DNA from: Actinobacteria bacterium 13_1_40CM_66_12
GTDB taxonomy: Bacteria > Chloroflexota > Dormibacteria > Dormibacterales > Dormibacteraceae
Length of the DNA: 12,777 bases
Reading direction: 5' to 3'
Assembly (NCBI GenBank): GCA_001917895.1
Contig: MNEW01000013.1
Span: 1 to 12,777 of the forward strand
The notes beneath the pieces were generated by a model. It saw only the letters and a program-made list of their open reading frames with translations. It was not told the origin of the DNA and did not search any database. This document shows positions 6,341 to 12,777 of the stretch, one piece after another. The position numbers and the translations under genes are program-made. The first letter of the stretch is position 1; every line of letters starts with the position of its first letter.

Positions 6341-7072
6341 TCAGTAAATCACTTCCATCAATGTCAGGCCCCCGGCGGGGGCCGTCTTAGGCGCCTGGCG
6401 CCGATCTCTCGCTCGCAGCACTTCGCCCACCCACTCCGGTCGCTGGCGCCCGCGCCCCACCTCCGCCAGCGCGCCGGCGATGCTGCGTGCCAGGCCTCGG
6501 AGGAACCCTTCGGCCACCAGCTCCAGCTCGACGAAATCGCCGCGCCGCACCACCTCTGCGGAGCGCATCTCGCGCACCCTGGCGTCAGGTGGCTCGGAGG
6601 CCGAGCAGTAGCTCGTCCAGTCGTGCCGGCCGACGAGCGGCTGCGCTGCCTTCGACATCGCGTCGACATCGAGCCCGGCGCCCACGTGCCAGCAGCGACC
6701 CCGCTCGAGAGCCGGTCTTGCCGGGCGGTCCAGGTAGCGGTAGCGGTAGCGCCGCCACCGCGCCGAGTACCGAGCGTGGAAGTCGTCCGGCACGACCTCG
6801 GCGCTGAGCGCCGCCACGTCCTCCGGCAGCCGGGCGTTCAGCGCCGCCACCAACCGCTGGGCCGAGATCCGCCCCTCGAACTGGAAGTTCACGACCTGGC
6901 CTTCGGCGTGGGCGCCGGCGTCCGTGCGTCCCGCCGCATACACCGTGTGGTCCTTGCCTGTCAGCTCGCGCAGCGCCCGTTTCAGCTCCGCCTCCACGGT
7001 CCGCCCACGCGATTGCTGTTGCCAGCCCGCAAACCCGCTTCCGTCGTACTCGAGCACGACCTTGATATTCAC
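6341..7072 (-). CDS. truA: tRNA pseudouridine(38-40) synthase TruA
   Basis: TruA converts uridines 38-40 in the anticodon arm of many tRNAs to pseudouridine. The 243-residue protein has the GFAGWQ motif at residues 13-18, the catalytic aspartate D51 in AAGRTDAGAHA, the FHARYSAR(W)R(R)YRY segment at about 107-122, and the C-terminal FLRGLARSIAGAL helix. All hallmark residues are present. It starts with GTG and no clear ribosome binding site lies in the 18 nt after rplQ, so translation may depend on coupling. truA between rplQ and rplM is a standard position in Gram-positive-type operons. Confidence 0.96.
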   Translation of the reverse strand: MNIKVVLEYDGSGFAGWQQQSRGRTVEAELKRALRELTGKDHTVYAAGRTDAGAHAEGQVVNFQFEGRISAQRLVAALNARLPEDVAALSAEVVPDDFHARYSARWRRYRYRYLDRPARPALERGRCWHVGAGLDVDAMSKAAQPLVGRHDWTSYCSASEPPDARVREMRSAEVVRRGDFVELELVAEGFLRGLARSIAGALAEVGRGRQRPEWVGEVLRARDRRQAPKTAPAGGLTLMEVIY

Positions 7073-7090
7073 TTTTGAACCGATTGAACG

Positions 7091-7444
7091 CTAATCGACG
7101 AGTTCGATGATCACCATCGGTGCGGCATCGCCAAGGCGCGGGCCTTTGTGGATGATGCGCGTGTAGCCTCCTGGCCGCTCCGCCAGTCGCGGCAGGAGGT
7201 TCGAGAACAGCCGCTCCACCACCTCAGGCTTGGAGACCTCCTCGGCGACGCGGCGCCGCGCGCTGAGGTCCTGGCCCTTCGCGGTGGTGATCAAACGTTC
7301 GACCCACCGGCGCAGCTCCTTCGCCTTGGCCTCGGTGGTGGTGATGCGGCCGCTTTCCAGCAGGGACGTGCACAGGTTGCGCATCAGCGCCTTACGCGCG
7401 TCGGTATCCCTGTTGAAATGGCGGCCGCTCTTCTGATGTCGCAT
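7091..7444 (-). CDS. rplQ: 50S ribosomal protein L17
   Basis: L17 is a large-subunit protein near the polypeptide exit tunnel. The N-terminus MRHQKSGRHFNRDTDAR is the family signature (compare MRHRKSGRQLNRNSSHR), followed by RNLCTSLLESGRITTTEAKAKELR. The end YTRIIHKGPRLGDAAPMVIIEL is also typical. At 117 residues it is a normal bacterial short form. It begins 8 nt after rpoA, as in most genomes. Confidence 0.97.
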   Translation of the reverse strand: MRHQKSGRHFNRDTDARKALMRNLCTSLLESGRITTTEAKAKELRRWVERLITTAKGQDLSARRRVAEEVSKPEVVERLFSNLLPRLAERPGGYTRIIHKGPRLGDAAPMVIIELVD

Positions 7445-7452
7445 CTAGAGGC

Positions 7453-8412
7453 TCAGCCCCGAAGGACGGTGCCCATCTCCTCAGGCTTGATGAAGCCCTT
7501 CTCGACGAGCTTCTCCTTGATCTCGTCCAGCGACTTGCGTCCGAAGTTGCGGAGCGCGAGTAGCTCTTCCTCGCGCTTCTGGAGCAGCTGACCGACGGTC
7601 TGGATCTCGTTTGCCTTGAGGCAGTTGAAAGCGCGGACCGAAAGGTCGAGCTCCTCGATCGGCGTGTCCATCAGCCGGCTCTGCTCGCTCTTCTCGGGCG
7701 TGCCCGGCCGCGAGATGGAGTCGGGGAAGTTGACGAACAGCTGCAGGTGCTTGGTGAAAAGCGAGGCAGCGTGGCTGACCGCCTCTTCCGGCGACATCGT
7801 GCCGTCGGTCCAGACCTCGATCAGCAGGCGGTCGTAGTCGGTCGACTGACCGACACGGGTCTTCTCGACCGTGAAGTTGGCCTTCTCGACCGGCGAGAAG
7901 ATGGAATCGATCGGGATGACCCCGATCGGCTGGCCCTCGCGCTTGTTTCGATCCGCCGGGATGTAGCCCTTGCCCCGCTCGACGTTCAGCTCCATCCGGA
8001 GGTGGCCCTTGGCCGCCAGCGTGCAGATGTACAGGTCGGGGTTGACGATCTCGACGTCGGACGACGCCTGGATGTGCGACGCGCGCACCTCGGCCGGCCC
8101 CTTGACGTCGAGGAGCAGGGTCACCGGGTCCTCGGTGAAACTCTTCAAATTGAGCTTCTTGATGTTGAGGATGACCTCGGTCACGTCCTCTTTGACGTGC
8201 GGGATCGCCGTGAACTCGTGGGCGACGCCGTCGATCTGGATCGACGTCACCGCCGCACCCCACAGCGAGGAGAGCAGCACGCGCCGAAGCGTGTTGCCGA
8301 GCGTCGTCCCGAAGCCCGGGTCGAGCGGCTCGATGTCGAACTTGCCGTAGTTCGCGCTCGTCTCGAGCTTGCGAACCTGCGGCGTAACAGTCATCTGCGT
8401 GTCAATTGCCAA
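7453..8412 (-). CDS. rpoA: DNA-directed RNA polymerase subunit alpha
   Basis: The alpha subunit nucleates assembly of RNA polymerase; its C-terminal domain contacts UP elements and activators. The N-terminal dimerisation domain shows YGKFDIEPLDPGFGTTLGNTLRRVLLSSL at about residues 22-50. The C-terminal domain (about residues 255-310) has LSVRAFNCLKANEI, keeping the arginine, asparagine and lysine that touch DNA in Escherichia coli (R265, N268, K271), and RNFGRKSLDEIKEKL. Length 319 is normal. The first start is TTG at 8412 with AAAGGGA about 6 nt upstream. An ATG six codons later (8394) has no ribosome binding site and is the alternative. It lies 24 nt after rpsD. Confidence 0.97.
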   Translation of the reverse strand: MAIDTQMTVTPQVRKLETSANYGKFDIEPLDPGFGTTLGNTLRRVLLSSLWGAAVTSIQIDGVAHEFTAIPHVKEDVTEVILNIKKLNLKSFTEDPVTLLLDVKGPAEVRASHIQASSDVEIVNPDLYICTLAAKGHLRMELNVERGKGYIPADRNKREGQPIGVIPIDSIFSPVEKANFTVEKTRVGQSTDYDRLLIEVWTDGTMSPEEAVSHAASLFTKHLQLFVNFPDSISRPGTPEKSEQSRLMDTPIEELDLSVRAFNCLKANEIQTVGQLLQKREEELLALRNFGRKSLDEIKEKLVEKGFIKPEEMGTVLRG

Positions 8413-8436
8413 TTTGGGTCCCTTTACCTCCGTCCT

Positions 8437-9057
8437 TTACCGTGAATAGAACTCGACGATCAGCTGCTCTTCGACGCCCGCTTCCATCTCGTTGCGGTCG
8501 GGGCGCGCGAGCACCTTGGCGCTTTTCTCATCGCCATTGAATGAAAGCCACGACGGCACCGGCCGCACCTTCGACGCCTCCAGGGCCACGTCGGTGACCC
8601 CATTAGCGGGCCGGACCTTGACCTGGTCGCCCGGCTTCAGCTGGTACGACGGCACGTTGACCGTCTTCCCGTTGACCTCGAAGTGCCGGTGCGTGACGAG
8701 CTGGCGTGCCTGCTTGCGCGAGGCCCCCAAGCCCAACCGGTAGATGATGTTGTCCAGGCGCAGCTCCAGGTGGCGGAGCAGATTGAGGCCGGTGACGCCC
8801 GGCTCCCGCTCAGCCAGCTCGAAGTAGTTTCGGAACTGCTTCTCGAGCAGCCCATACGTGCGCCGAGCCTTCTGCTTCGCGCGCAGCTGCAGGCCGTAGT
8901 CAGACGTCTTGCGCTTGCGCGCCTGGCCGTGCATGCCGGGCGCGAACGCGCGGCGCTCGATGGCGCACTTCGGTGTGTAGCAACGCTCCCCTTTCAAGTA
9001 GAGCTTGGCGCCCTCGCGGCGGCAGAAGCGGCAGACCGGGCCGCTGTAATTCGCCAT
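8437..9057 (-). CDS. rpsD: 30S ribosomal protein S4, zinc form
   Basis: S4 is a primary 16S rRNA-binding protein that starts 30S assembly at the five-way junction; in many bacteria it also represses its own operon. The N-terminus carries a complete zinc knuckle, C9-x2-C12-x13-C26-x4-C31. The S4 RNA-binding domain follows (RLDNIIYRLGLGASRKQARQLVTHRHFEVNGK, about residues 101-132). The sequence SGPVCRFCRREGAKLYLKGE resembles the Thermus/Chloroflexi form, whereas actinobacterial S4 lacks these cysteines; this helps place the organism. It starts 3 nt after the rpsK stop, so translation is likely coupled. Confidence 0.97.
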   Translation of the reverse strand: MANYSGPVCRFCRREGAKLYLKGERCYTPKCAIERRAFAPGMHGQARKRKTSDYGLQLRAKQKARRTYGLLEKQFRNYFELAEREPGVTGLNLLRHLELRLDNIIYRLGLGASRKQARQLVTHRHFEVNGKTVNVPSYQLKPGDQVKVRPANGVTDVALEASKVRPVPSWLSFNGDEKSAKVLARPDRNEMEAGVEEQLIVEFYSR

Positions 9058-9060
9058 GAG

Positions 9061-9456
9061 CTAGACCCTTCTCCGCTTGGGCGGACGGCACCCGTTGTGC
9101 GGGATCGGCGTCACGTCCGTGATCGCGTTCACCTCGAGCCCCGTCGCCTGGAGCGAGCGGATGGCCGCCTCGCGGCCGGCGCCCGGTCCGCGCACGAAGA
9201 CCTCGATCGAGCGCATGCCGTGCTCGAGCGCCCTCTTGGCGGTCGCCTCGGCCGTGACCTGCGCGGCGAACGGGGTCGACTTGCGGCTGCCCTTGAACCC
9301 TTGAGCGCCGGCGGAGCCCCAGGAGATGACGTTGCCGTCGATGTCGGTGATGCTGATGATCGTGTTGTTGAAGGTGCTCTGGATGTGCGCCTGCCCCGCC
9401 ACGACGTTCTTGCGCTCGCGGCGACGTGTCCGGACGACCTTTTTCGTCTTTCCCAT
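9061..9456 (-). CDS. rpsK: 30S ribosomal protein S11
   Basis: S11 lines the platform and mRNA exit of the 30S subunit. The core [42 protein letters not shown] and the C-terminal [15 protein letters not shown] are all conserved. Length 131 is typical. It lies 22 nt after rpsM and 3 nt before rpsD, in the standard rpsM-rpsK-rpsD-rpoA order. Confidence 0.97.
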   Translation of the reverse strand: MGKTKKVVRTRRRERKNVVAGQAHIQSTFNNTIISITDIDGNVISWGSAGAQGFKGSRKSTPFAAQVTAEATAKRALEHGMRSIEVFVRGPGAGREAAIRSLQATGLEVNAITDVTPIPHNGCRPPKRRRV

Positions 9457-9478
9457 TAGTAGCTTCGCCTAGGGGCCA

Positions 9479-9877
9479 CTACTTGCCTGCCTTGACCTTC
9501 TTCTTGCCCGCGACCGCGCGCTTGGGACCGCGGCGGCTCCGCGCGTTGGTGCGAGTGCGCTGTCCGCGCACGGGGAGGCCGCGGCGATGGCGCATGCCTC
9601 GGTAGGTGCCGATTTCGGTGAGGCGCTTGATGTTCGTCGCCACGTCGCGCCGCAGGTCCCCCTCGATGAGGATCTCCTTCGAGGTCGACATGCGATCGAT
9701 GATCTGGCGCAGGCGCGCGACCTCTTCCTCGCTGAGGTCCTTGGTCCGCGTTTCAGTGTTGAGGTTGGCCGCCTTCGCGATCTTCTCCGCGGTGGTGCGG
9801 CCGATCCCATGGATATACATCAGGGAGATGACCACCCGCTTCTGCGGGGGTATGTCGACACCGGCGATTCTTGCCAT
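9479..9877 (-). CDS. rpsM: 30S ribosomal protein S13
   Basis: S13 sits in the 30S head and bridges to the 50S subunit; its tail contacts P-site tRNA. It has [26 protein letters not shown] at the start, the helix-two-turn-helix RNA-binding part in the middle, and the tail [25 protein letters not shown] followed by a lysine-rich end. Length 132 is slightly longer than the E. coli protein (118), mainly at the basic tail. The ribosome binding site AAGGGA overlaps the rpmJ stop 8 nt upstream. Confidence 0.97.
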   Translation of the reverse strand: MARIAGVDIPPQKRVVISLMYIHGIGRTTAEKIAKAANLNTETRTKDLSEEEVARLRQIIDRMSTSKEILIEGDLRRDVATNIKRLTEIGTYRGMRHRRGLPVRGQRTRTNARSRRGPKRAVAGKKKVKAGK

Positions 9878-9885
9878 TTAGTCCC

Positions 9886-10002
9886 TTAGCCCTGCCTCTG
9901 CTTGTGCTTGGGGGTCTTCGAGCAAATCACCCGAACCACCCCGTTCCGCTTGATCACCTTGCAGCTCGAGCACATCTTCTTGACCGACGGCCGTACCTTC
10001 AT
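9886..10002 (-). CDS. rpmJ: 50S ribosomal protein L36, zinc form
   Basis: This is a 38-residue L36 with the full zinc-ribbon set C11-x2-C14...C27...H33 ([20 protein letters not shown], then [14 protein letters not shown]), so it is the zinc-binding type. It occupies the 23S rRNA core near the L7/L12 stalk base. Its ATG overlaps the infA stop as ATGA, so translation is coupled. The position between infA and rpsM is standard. Confidence 0.96.
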   Translation of the reverse strand: MKVRPSVKKMCSSCKVIKRNGVVRVICSKTPKHKQRQG

Positions 10003-10214
10003 CTCCAAATCTCTCGAATACGCCCTCGCGATCGATCGCGGCTGGCGAGCTCGACGCCCACCTTGTCTCCGGCGAGGAGCCGGGTGAAGTGGGTGCCGGC
10101 GCGATCGGCCACGTGAGCGAGGATCTTCGCCCCGTTCTCGAGCTCAACCCGGTAGACGCCGTTGGGAAGAGGCTCCACCACGACCCCCTTCACGAGTGGG
10201 GGGCGTTGGGGCAC
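9999..10214 (-). CDS. infA: Translation initiation factor IF-1
   Basis: IF-1 is an OB-fold protein that blocks the A site during initiation. The core reads [21 protein letters not shown], then [27 protein letters not shown] and the end [10 protein letters not shown], matching the family throughout. I choose the GTG at 10214 because it gives a 71-residue protein starting [10 protein letters not shown], the normal IF-1 length. The longer frame (to 10349) runs through a promoter and a hairpin repeat. No ribosome binding site precedes the GTG, but a TATACT box ends 8 nt upstream, so a leaderless transcript is likely. Its stop overlaps rpmJ (ATGA). Confidence 0.92.
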   Translation of the reverse strand: MPQRPPLVKGVVVEPLPNGVYRVELENGAKILAHVADRAGTHFTRLLAGDKVGVELASRDRSRGRIREIWR

Positions 10215-10222
10215 GAACGACG

Positions 10223-10231
10223 AGTATACCA
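10223..10231 (-). promoter_or_regulatory. Extended -10 promoter of infA
   Basis: On the minus strand TGGTATACT combines a TGN extension with TATACT, 5 of 6 matches to TATAAT. It ends 8 nt before the GTG start of infA. No -35 match is seen, which is usual for extended -10 promoters. It would drive infA and the downstream ribosomal and rpoA genes independently of secY-adk-map. Confidence 0.6.
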
Positions 10232-10240
10232 AACTCGGTG

Positions 10241-10285
10241 CTCCCCACCCGGGCTGCACCCGAACCTCCCCGCAAGCGGGGAGGG
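10241..10285. repeat. Hairpin intergenic repeat, variant copy 3
   Basis: This shares CCCCACCCGG with copies 1 and 2 and ends in a perfect inverted repeat at 10265-10284, CCTCCCCGC-AA-GCGGGGAGG. It keeps the CCTCCCC/GGGGAGG arms of hairpin B, but the apex (GCAAGC) is that of hairpin A, and the first hairpin is replaced by a weak CGGG/CCCG stem. It lies between the damaged map gene and the infA promoter. Confidence 0.6.
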
Positions 10286-10308
10286 ACTTGACCAGAATCG
10301 GGTCGAAC

Positions 10309-10960
10309 TCAGTTGGAGGCCCGGTTGGTGTGGCCGTTGGGGGAGCCAAGGGCTGTGAGAATCAAAGGGCCCTGGTCGGTGATCGCCACCGTGTGCTCGA
10401 AGTAGGCGGAAAGGCCCCCGTCGACGGTGCAGATCGTGCATCTGGCGGCCGATCCCGTGGCCGACGAACTGGCGGATGACCGAAAACCCCGCCTTCTCGA
10501 CGTGCTTCTGGATCGCTGAGGAGATGTCGCCGAGGTATCCGCCCGGCTGCGCCTTGTCAATGCCGACGTACAGCGCTTCCTCGGTGACCTTGATCAGCCG
10601 GTCGGCCTCCTTGCTGATCTTGCCCACGCCGACGGTGATGCCGACGTCCGCCCAGAAGCCCTCCAGCACAAGGCCGAGGTCGAGGCTGACCACGTCACCG
10701 GGGCCCACCTTGCGGTTGCCTGGGATGCCGTGCACCGCCTCGTCGTTGATGGACACGCAGATCGACTTCGGGAAGCCGTGGTAGCCGAGGAAGCCGGGCA
10801 CGGCCCCGCCGTCCCGGATGAGCTTGTCCGCGATGCGGTCGAGGTCGCTCGTACGCACGCCCGGCACGCAGGCGTCCCTCAAGGGAGGCAGCACGGACGC
10901 GAGCAGCCTGCCCGCCCGAGCCATGAGGTCGATTTCGTGCTTTGTCTTGAGATTGATCAT
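10309..10960 (-). pseudogene. map: Methionine aminopeptidase, internal deletion and frameshift
   Basis: Map removes the initiator methionine from nascent proteins and is normally essential. The first 175 residues are normal: H78 (EAVHG), metal ligands D94 (SLDLG) and D105 (ADVGIT), and H168 in GHGIG. After GRQMH at about 10436 the frame changes. The family's C-terminal part TICTVDGGLSAYFEHTVAIT continues in another frame to a stop at 10309. The roughly 43 residues that should lie between, including the glutamate of the IEPM motif (E204 in E. coli), are missing. The junction shows ACGA, the likely shared end of both sides. Read without correction, the first frame would run on as nonsense to 10190 (256 residues), past the infA start. 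Either the gene is broken, with another map elsewhere, or this is an assembly error. The ATG overlaps the adk stop by 4 nt. Confidence 0.85.
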
Positions 10961-11601
10961 CTGTGAAAACGGCCATTCTCGCCGATTGCGGCTAGAACGC
11001 GCCCGGTTATCTCATCGATTGTGCCCCGGCCGTCGATCTCGGAAACCAGACCGGTGCCCCGGTAGTGCTCGAGCACCGGGACGGTCTTGGAGAGGTAGAT
11101 CTCGATCCGGGGCTTCACGGCCTCGGTCTTGTCGTCCTCGCGCTGCACGAGCGAAGTGCCATCGACCGCGCATGTCGCCGTCCCGGGCGGGTAGGTGCGT
11201 TGGCAGGCCGGGCAGACCAGCCGTCCTGACAGCCGCTGCAGGAGCTCGGCCATCTCGACCTTGAGGTACAGCACGTGGTCGAGCCCGCGGTGGAGCTCGT
11301 GCATCAGCCCGTCTAGCGCCTCGGCCTGCGGAACCGTTCGCGGGAAGCCGTCGATGATGAACCCGCCGTCGCTGTCGGGTTGATGCAGGCGGTTGCGGAT
11401 CATGCCGATCATGATGTCGTCGGGCACGTACTGGCCTCGAGCCAGGATGGGTTGGGCTTGACGGCCCAGGTGCGTGCCGGCCTGGATCTCCGCTCGCAGC
11501 ATGTCCCCGGTGGCGATGTGAGGAATGCCGAAGCGATCGCGAAGCATGTTCGCCTGCGTGCCCTTGCCGCTCCCCGGAGCGCCGTATAGCAACAGGTTCA
11601 T
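10957..11601 (-). CDS. adk: Adenylate kinase, zinc-type short lid
   Basis: Adk interconverts ATP, AMP and ADP in the cytosol. The P-loop GAPGSGKGT is at residues 7-15, the AMP-binding TGDMLR at 31-36, and DGFPRT at 84-89. The lid (about 124-158) carries C130-x2-C133 and C144-x2-D147, a zinc site of the C3D type, with only 10 residues between the two pairs where the Bacillus lid has 16. All catalytic arginines expected after the lid are present (for example R165). Length 214 is normal. It is placed between secY and map as in most Gram-positive-type operons. The hairpin repeat copy 2 lies directly upstream and its GGTGGGG may double as the ribosome binding site. Confidence 0.96.
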   Translation of the reverse strand: MNLLLYGAPGSGKGTQANMLRDRFGIPHIATGDMLRAEIQAGTHLGRQAQPILARGQYVPDDIMIGMIRNRLHQPDSDGGFIIDGFPRTVPQAEALDGLMHELHRGLDHVLYLKVEMAELLQRLSGRLVCPACQRTYPPGTATCAVDGTSLVQREDDKTEAVKPRIEIYLSKTVPVLEHYRGTGLVSEIDGRGTIDEITGRVLAAIGENGRFHR

Positions 11602-11607
11602 CGGGAG

Positions 11608-11660
11608 GCCCCACCCGGAACCCGCAAGCGGGTTCCGACCTCCCCAGGTTGTGGGGAGGC
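11608..11660. repeat. Double-hairpin intergenic repeat, copy 2
   Basis: This has the same 53-bp length and layout as copy 1. GCCCCACCCGGA is followed by hairpin A at 11617-11636 (GGAACCCGC-AA-GCGGGTTCC) and hairpin B at 11639-11659 (CCTCCCCA, 5 nt, TGGGGAGG). Two stem pairs differ from copy 1 on both arms, so the pairing is kept. It fills most of the 67-nt gap between secY and adk, inside the operon, and could attenuate transcription or protect an mRNA end. Confidence 0.8.
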
Positions 11661-11668
11661 GAACTTAC

Positions 11669-12777
11669 TCATCTGATAAAGCCCCGGTACTGGCGCATGA
11701 CGAGCTGCGTTTGCAGCTGTTTCATCGTGTCCAGGGCGACGCCGACGACGATGAGGATCGCGGTACCTCCGAGATACATCTGCTGATGCGGGATGCCGGA
11801 GATCTTGGCCGTCGCGATGGGCAGGATGACGGTGATGAAGCCAAGGAACGTGGCGCCGGCGAACGTGACGCGATTCATGACCGCGGCCAGGTAGTCCGCG
11901 GTCGGACGTCCCGGACGGATGCCCGGGATGAAGCTCGAATAGCGTTTGAGGTTGTCGGCGACGTCGTTCACCTCAAAGGTGATCGCCGTGTAGAAGTACG
12001 TGAACCCGAACGTGAACGCGAAGTACAACGCGTTGTACGTGATCGCCATCGGAAGATTGGCCGTGTCGGGCGTGAAATTGCCGCGGACCCACGCGGCGGC
12101 CTTGTAGTACCACGTGGCTGGAGGCGCGCCCTGGAAATAGTTGGAGATGATCGTGGGCAGGAACATCACCGAGATCGCGAAGATGATCGGGATGACGCCG
12201 GCGTGGTTCACGCGCAGCGGCAGGAAGCTCGCCCGGCTCTGAACCTGTTTGAGGCCGACCGTGCGCTGCGCCGATTGGATGGGAATCTTCCGCACCGCCT
12301 GCTGCACCTCGATGATCACCGCGGTCATGACCAGCGCGATGCCGCCGAAGAGGATGAACGGGATGTAGTCGGCGAGGCCGCCGCCCGTGGAGTGAGCTGA
12401 GAACACCGCCGAGACGCCTTGCGGGCCACGGCCGATGATGCCGGCGAAGATGATGAGCGAAACGCCGTTGCCGATGCCGTACTCGGTGATGAGCTCGCCG
12501 AACCACATCAGCATCACCGTGCCGGCGGTCAGGACAAGCACGATCTCCAGCCGCTGAAACCAGTCGAGCGCCGGGAGGATGGCCGGGTTGGTGTTCTGAA
12601 AGAGAACGGTGAATCCGTAGGCCTGGCCTGCGCCGAGCACGACTGTGAGCCAGCGGCTCCAGCGCTGGATCCGGCGGCGGCCCTGCTCGCCCTCTTTGGA
12701 GATCTCCTTGATGCGTTCGGAGATCACAGTCATCAGCTGCATGATGATCGTGGCGTTGATGTAGGGATTCATGCCCA
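11669..12777 (-). CDS. secY: Protein translocase subunit SecY (5' end outside window)
   Basis: SecY is the channel of the Sec translocon in the inner membrane. About 369 residues are present; the first roughly 60-70 residues lie beyond the right edge. The fragment begins in the conserved (M)NPYINATIIMQLMTV segment (family: MPYINASIIMQLLT), then EISKEGEQGRRRIQRW, several transmembrane helices, HAGVIPIIFAISVMFLPT, the cytoplasmic loop FIPGIRPGRPTADYL that contacts the ribosome and SecA, and the final helix and tail ALDTMKQLQTQLVMRQYRGFIR. No frame breaks are seen. The methionine near 12772 is internal, not the start. Gene order secY-adk-map is standard. Confidence 0.95.
   Translation of the reverse strand, partial: GMNPYINATIIMQLMTVISERIKEISKEGEQGRRRIQRWSRWLTVVLGAGQAYGFTVLFQNTNPAILPALDWFQRLEIVLVLTAGTVMLMWFGELITEYGIGNGVSLIIFAGIIGRGPQGVSAVFSAHSTGGGLADYIPFILFGGIALVMTAVIIEVQQAVRKIPIQSAQRTVGLKQVQSRASFLPLRVNHAGVIPIIFAISVMFLPTIISNYFQGAPPATWYYKAAAWVRGNFTPDTANLPMAITYNALYFAFTFGFTYFYTAITFEVNDVADNLKRYSSFIPGIRPGRPTADYLAAVMNRVTFAGATFLGFITVILPIATAKISGIPHQQMYLGGTAILIVVGVALDTMKQLQTQLVMRQYRGFIR

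Noticed and set aside
7747..8445. Plus-strand frame opposite rpoA
   Set aside because: Antisense shadow of a highly conserved gene; no motif and no ribosome binding site evidence.
10190..10308. Map C-terminus as read in its first frame to 10190
   Set aside because: The residues after GRQMH have no likeness to Map, pass through the hairpin repeat and overlap the infA start. The true C-terminus is in another frame ending at 10309.
10215..10349. Longer infA frame from 10349
   Set aside because: It would translate the hairpin repeat and promoter. IF-1 has a very constant length that matches the GTG at 10214.

Overview
The window is a stretch of high-GC bacterial chromosome. Nearly all of positions 4694-12777 is one minus-strand ribosomal-protein/RNA-polymerase operon. 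Reading 5' to 3' on the minus strand, the order is secY (partial), adk, map (damaged), infA, rpmJ, rpsM, rpsK, rpsD, rpoA, rplQ, truA, rplM, rpsI, and then a tyrosine-phosphatase-like gene. This order is usual for Terrabacteria. S4 and L36 carry intact zinc-cysteine motifs; the S4 resembles Thermus/Chloroflexi S4 more than the cysteine-free actinobacterial form. With an F420-type luciferase-like oxidoreductase nearby, frequent GTG/TTG starts and apparently leaderless genes, my best inference is Chloroflexota or the related Dormibacterota. I cannot fix the lineage from this sequence alone.

Positions 1-4607 hold an accessory set. In order these are the start of an unknown membrane protein (minus, cut by the window edge), a fatty-acyl/aryl-CoA ligase (minus), a 98-bp divergent regulatory region, a 55-residue ribbon-helix-helix-like protein with a strong ribosome binding site (plus), a 326-residue protein built from two copies of a PD-(D/E)XK-like domain (plus), an F420-dependent LLM oxidoreductase (minus) and a divergent metallophosphoesterase (plus).

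The conserved operon makes the translocon channel (SecY), nucleotide and N-terminal processing enzymes (Adk, Map), initiation factor IF-1, ribosomal proteins L36, S13, S11, S4, L17, L13 and S9, the RNA polymerase alpha subunit, and the tRNA pseudouridine synthase TruA. Genes are tightly packed, with ATGA overlaps at adk/map and infA/rpmJ and an 8-nt overlap at rplM/rpsI. The infA gene appears to have its own extended -10 promoter.

Five things stand out. (1) The two-domain nuclease-like protein has clear internal duplication and is paired with a small ribbon-helix-helix-like gene. (2) A family of intergenic double-hairpin repeats has two 53-bp copies with compensatory stem changes and a third, variant copy. 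(3) map carries an internal deletion plus frameshift that removes a metal ligand. (4) The homology of the phosphatase gene starts upstream of any ATG, GTG or TTG, suggesting a possible ATT start. (5) A palindrome overlaps the probable ligase promoter. No rRNA, tRNA, CRISPR array or insertion sequence was seen.
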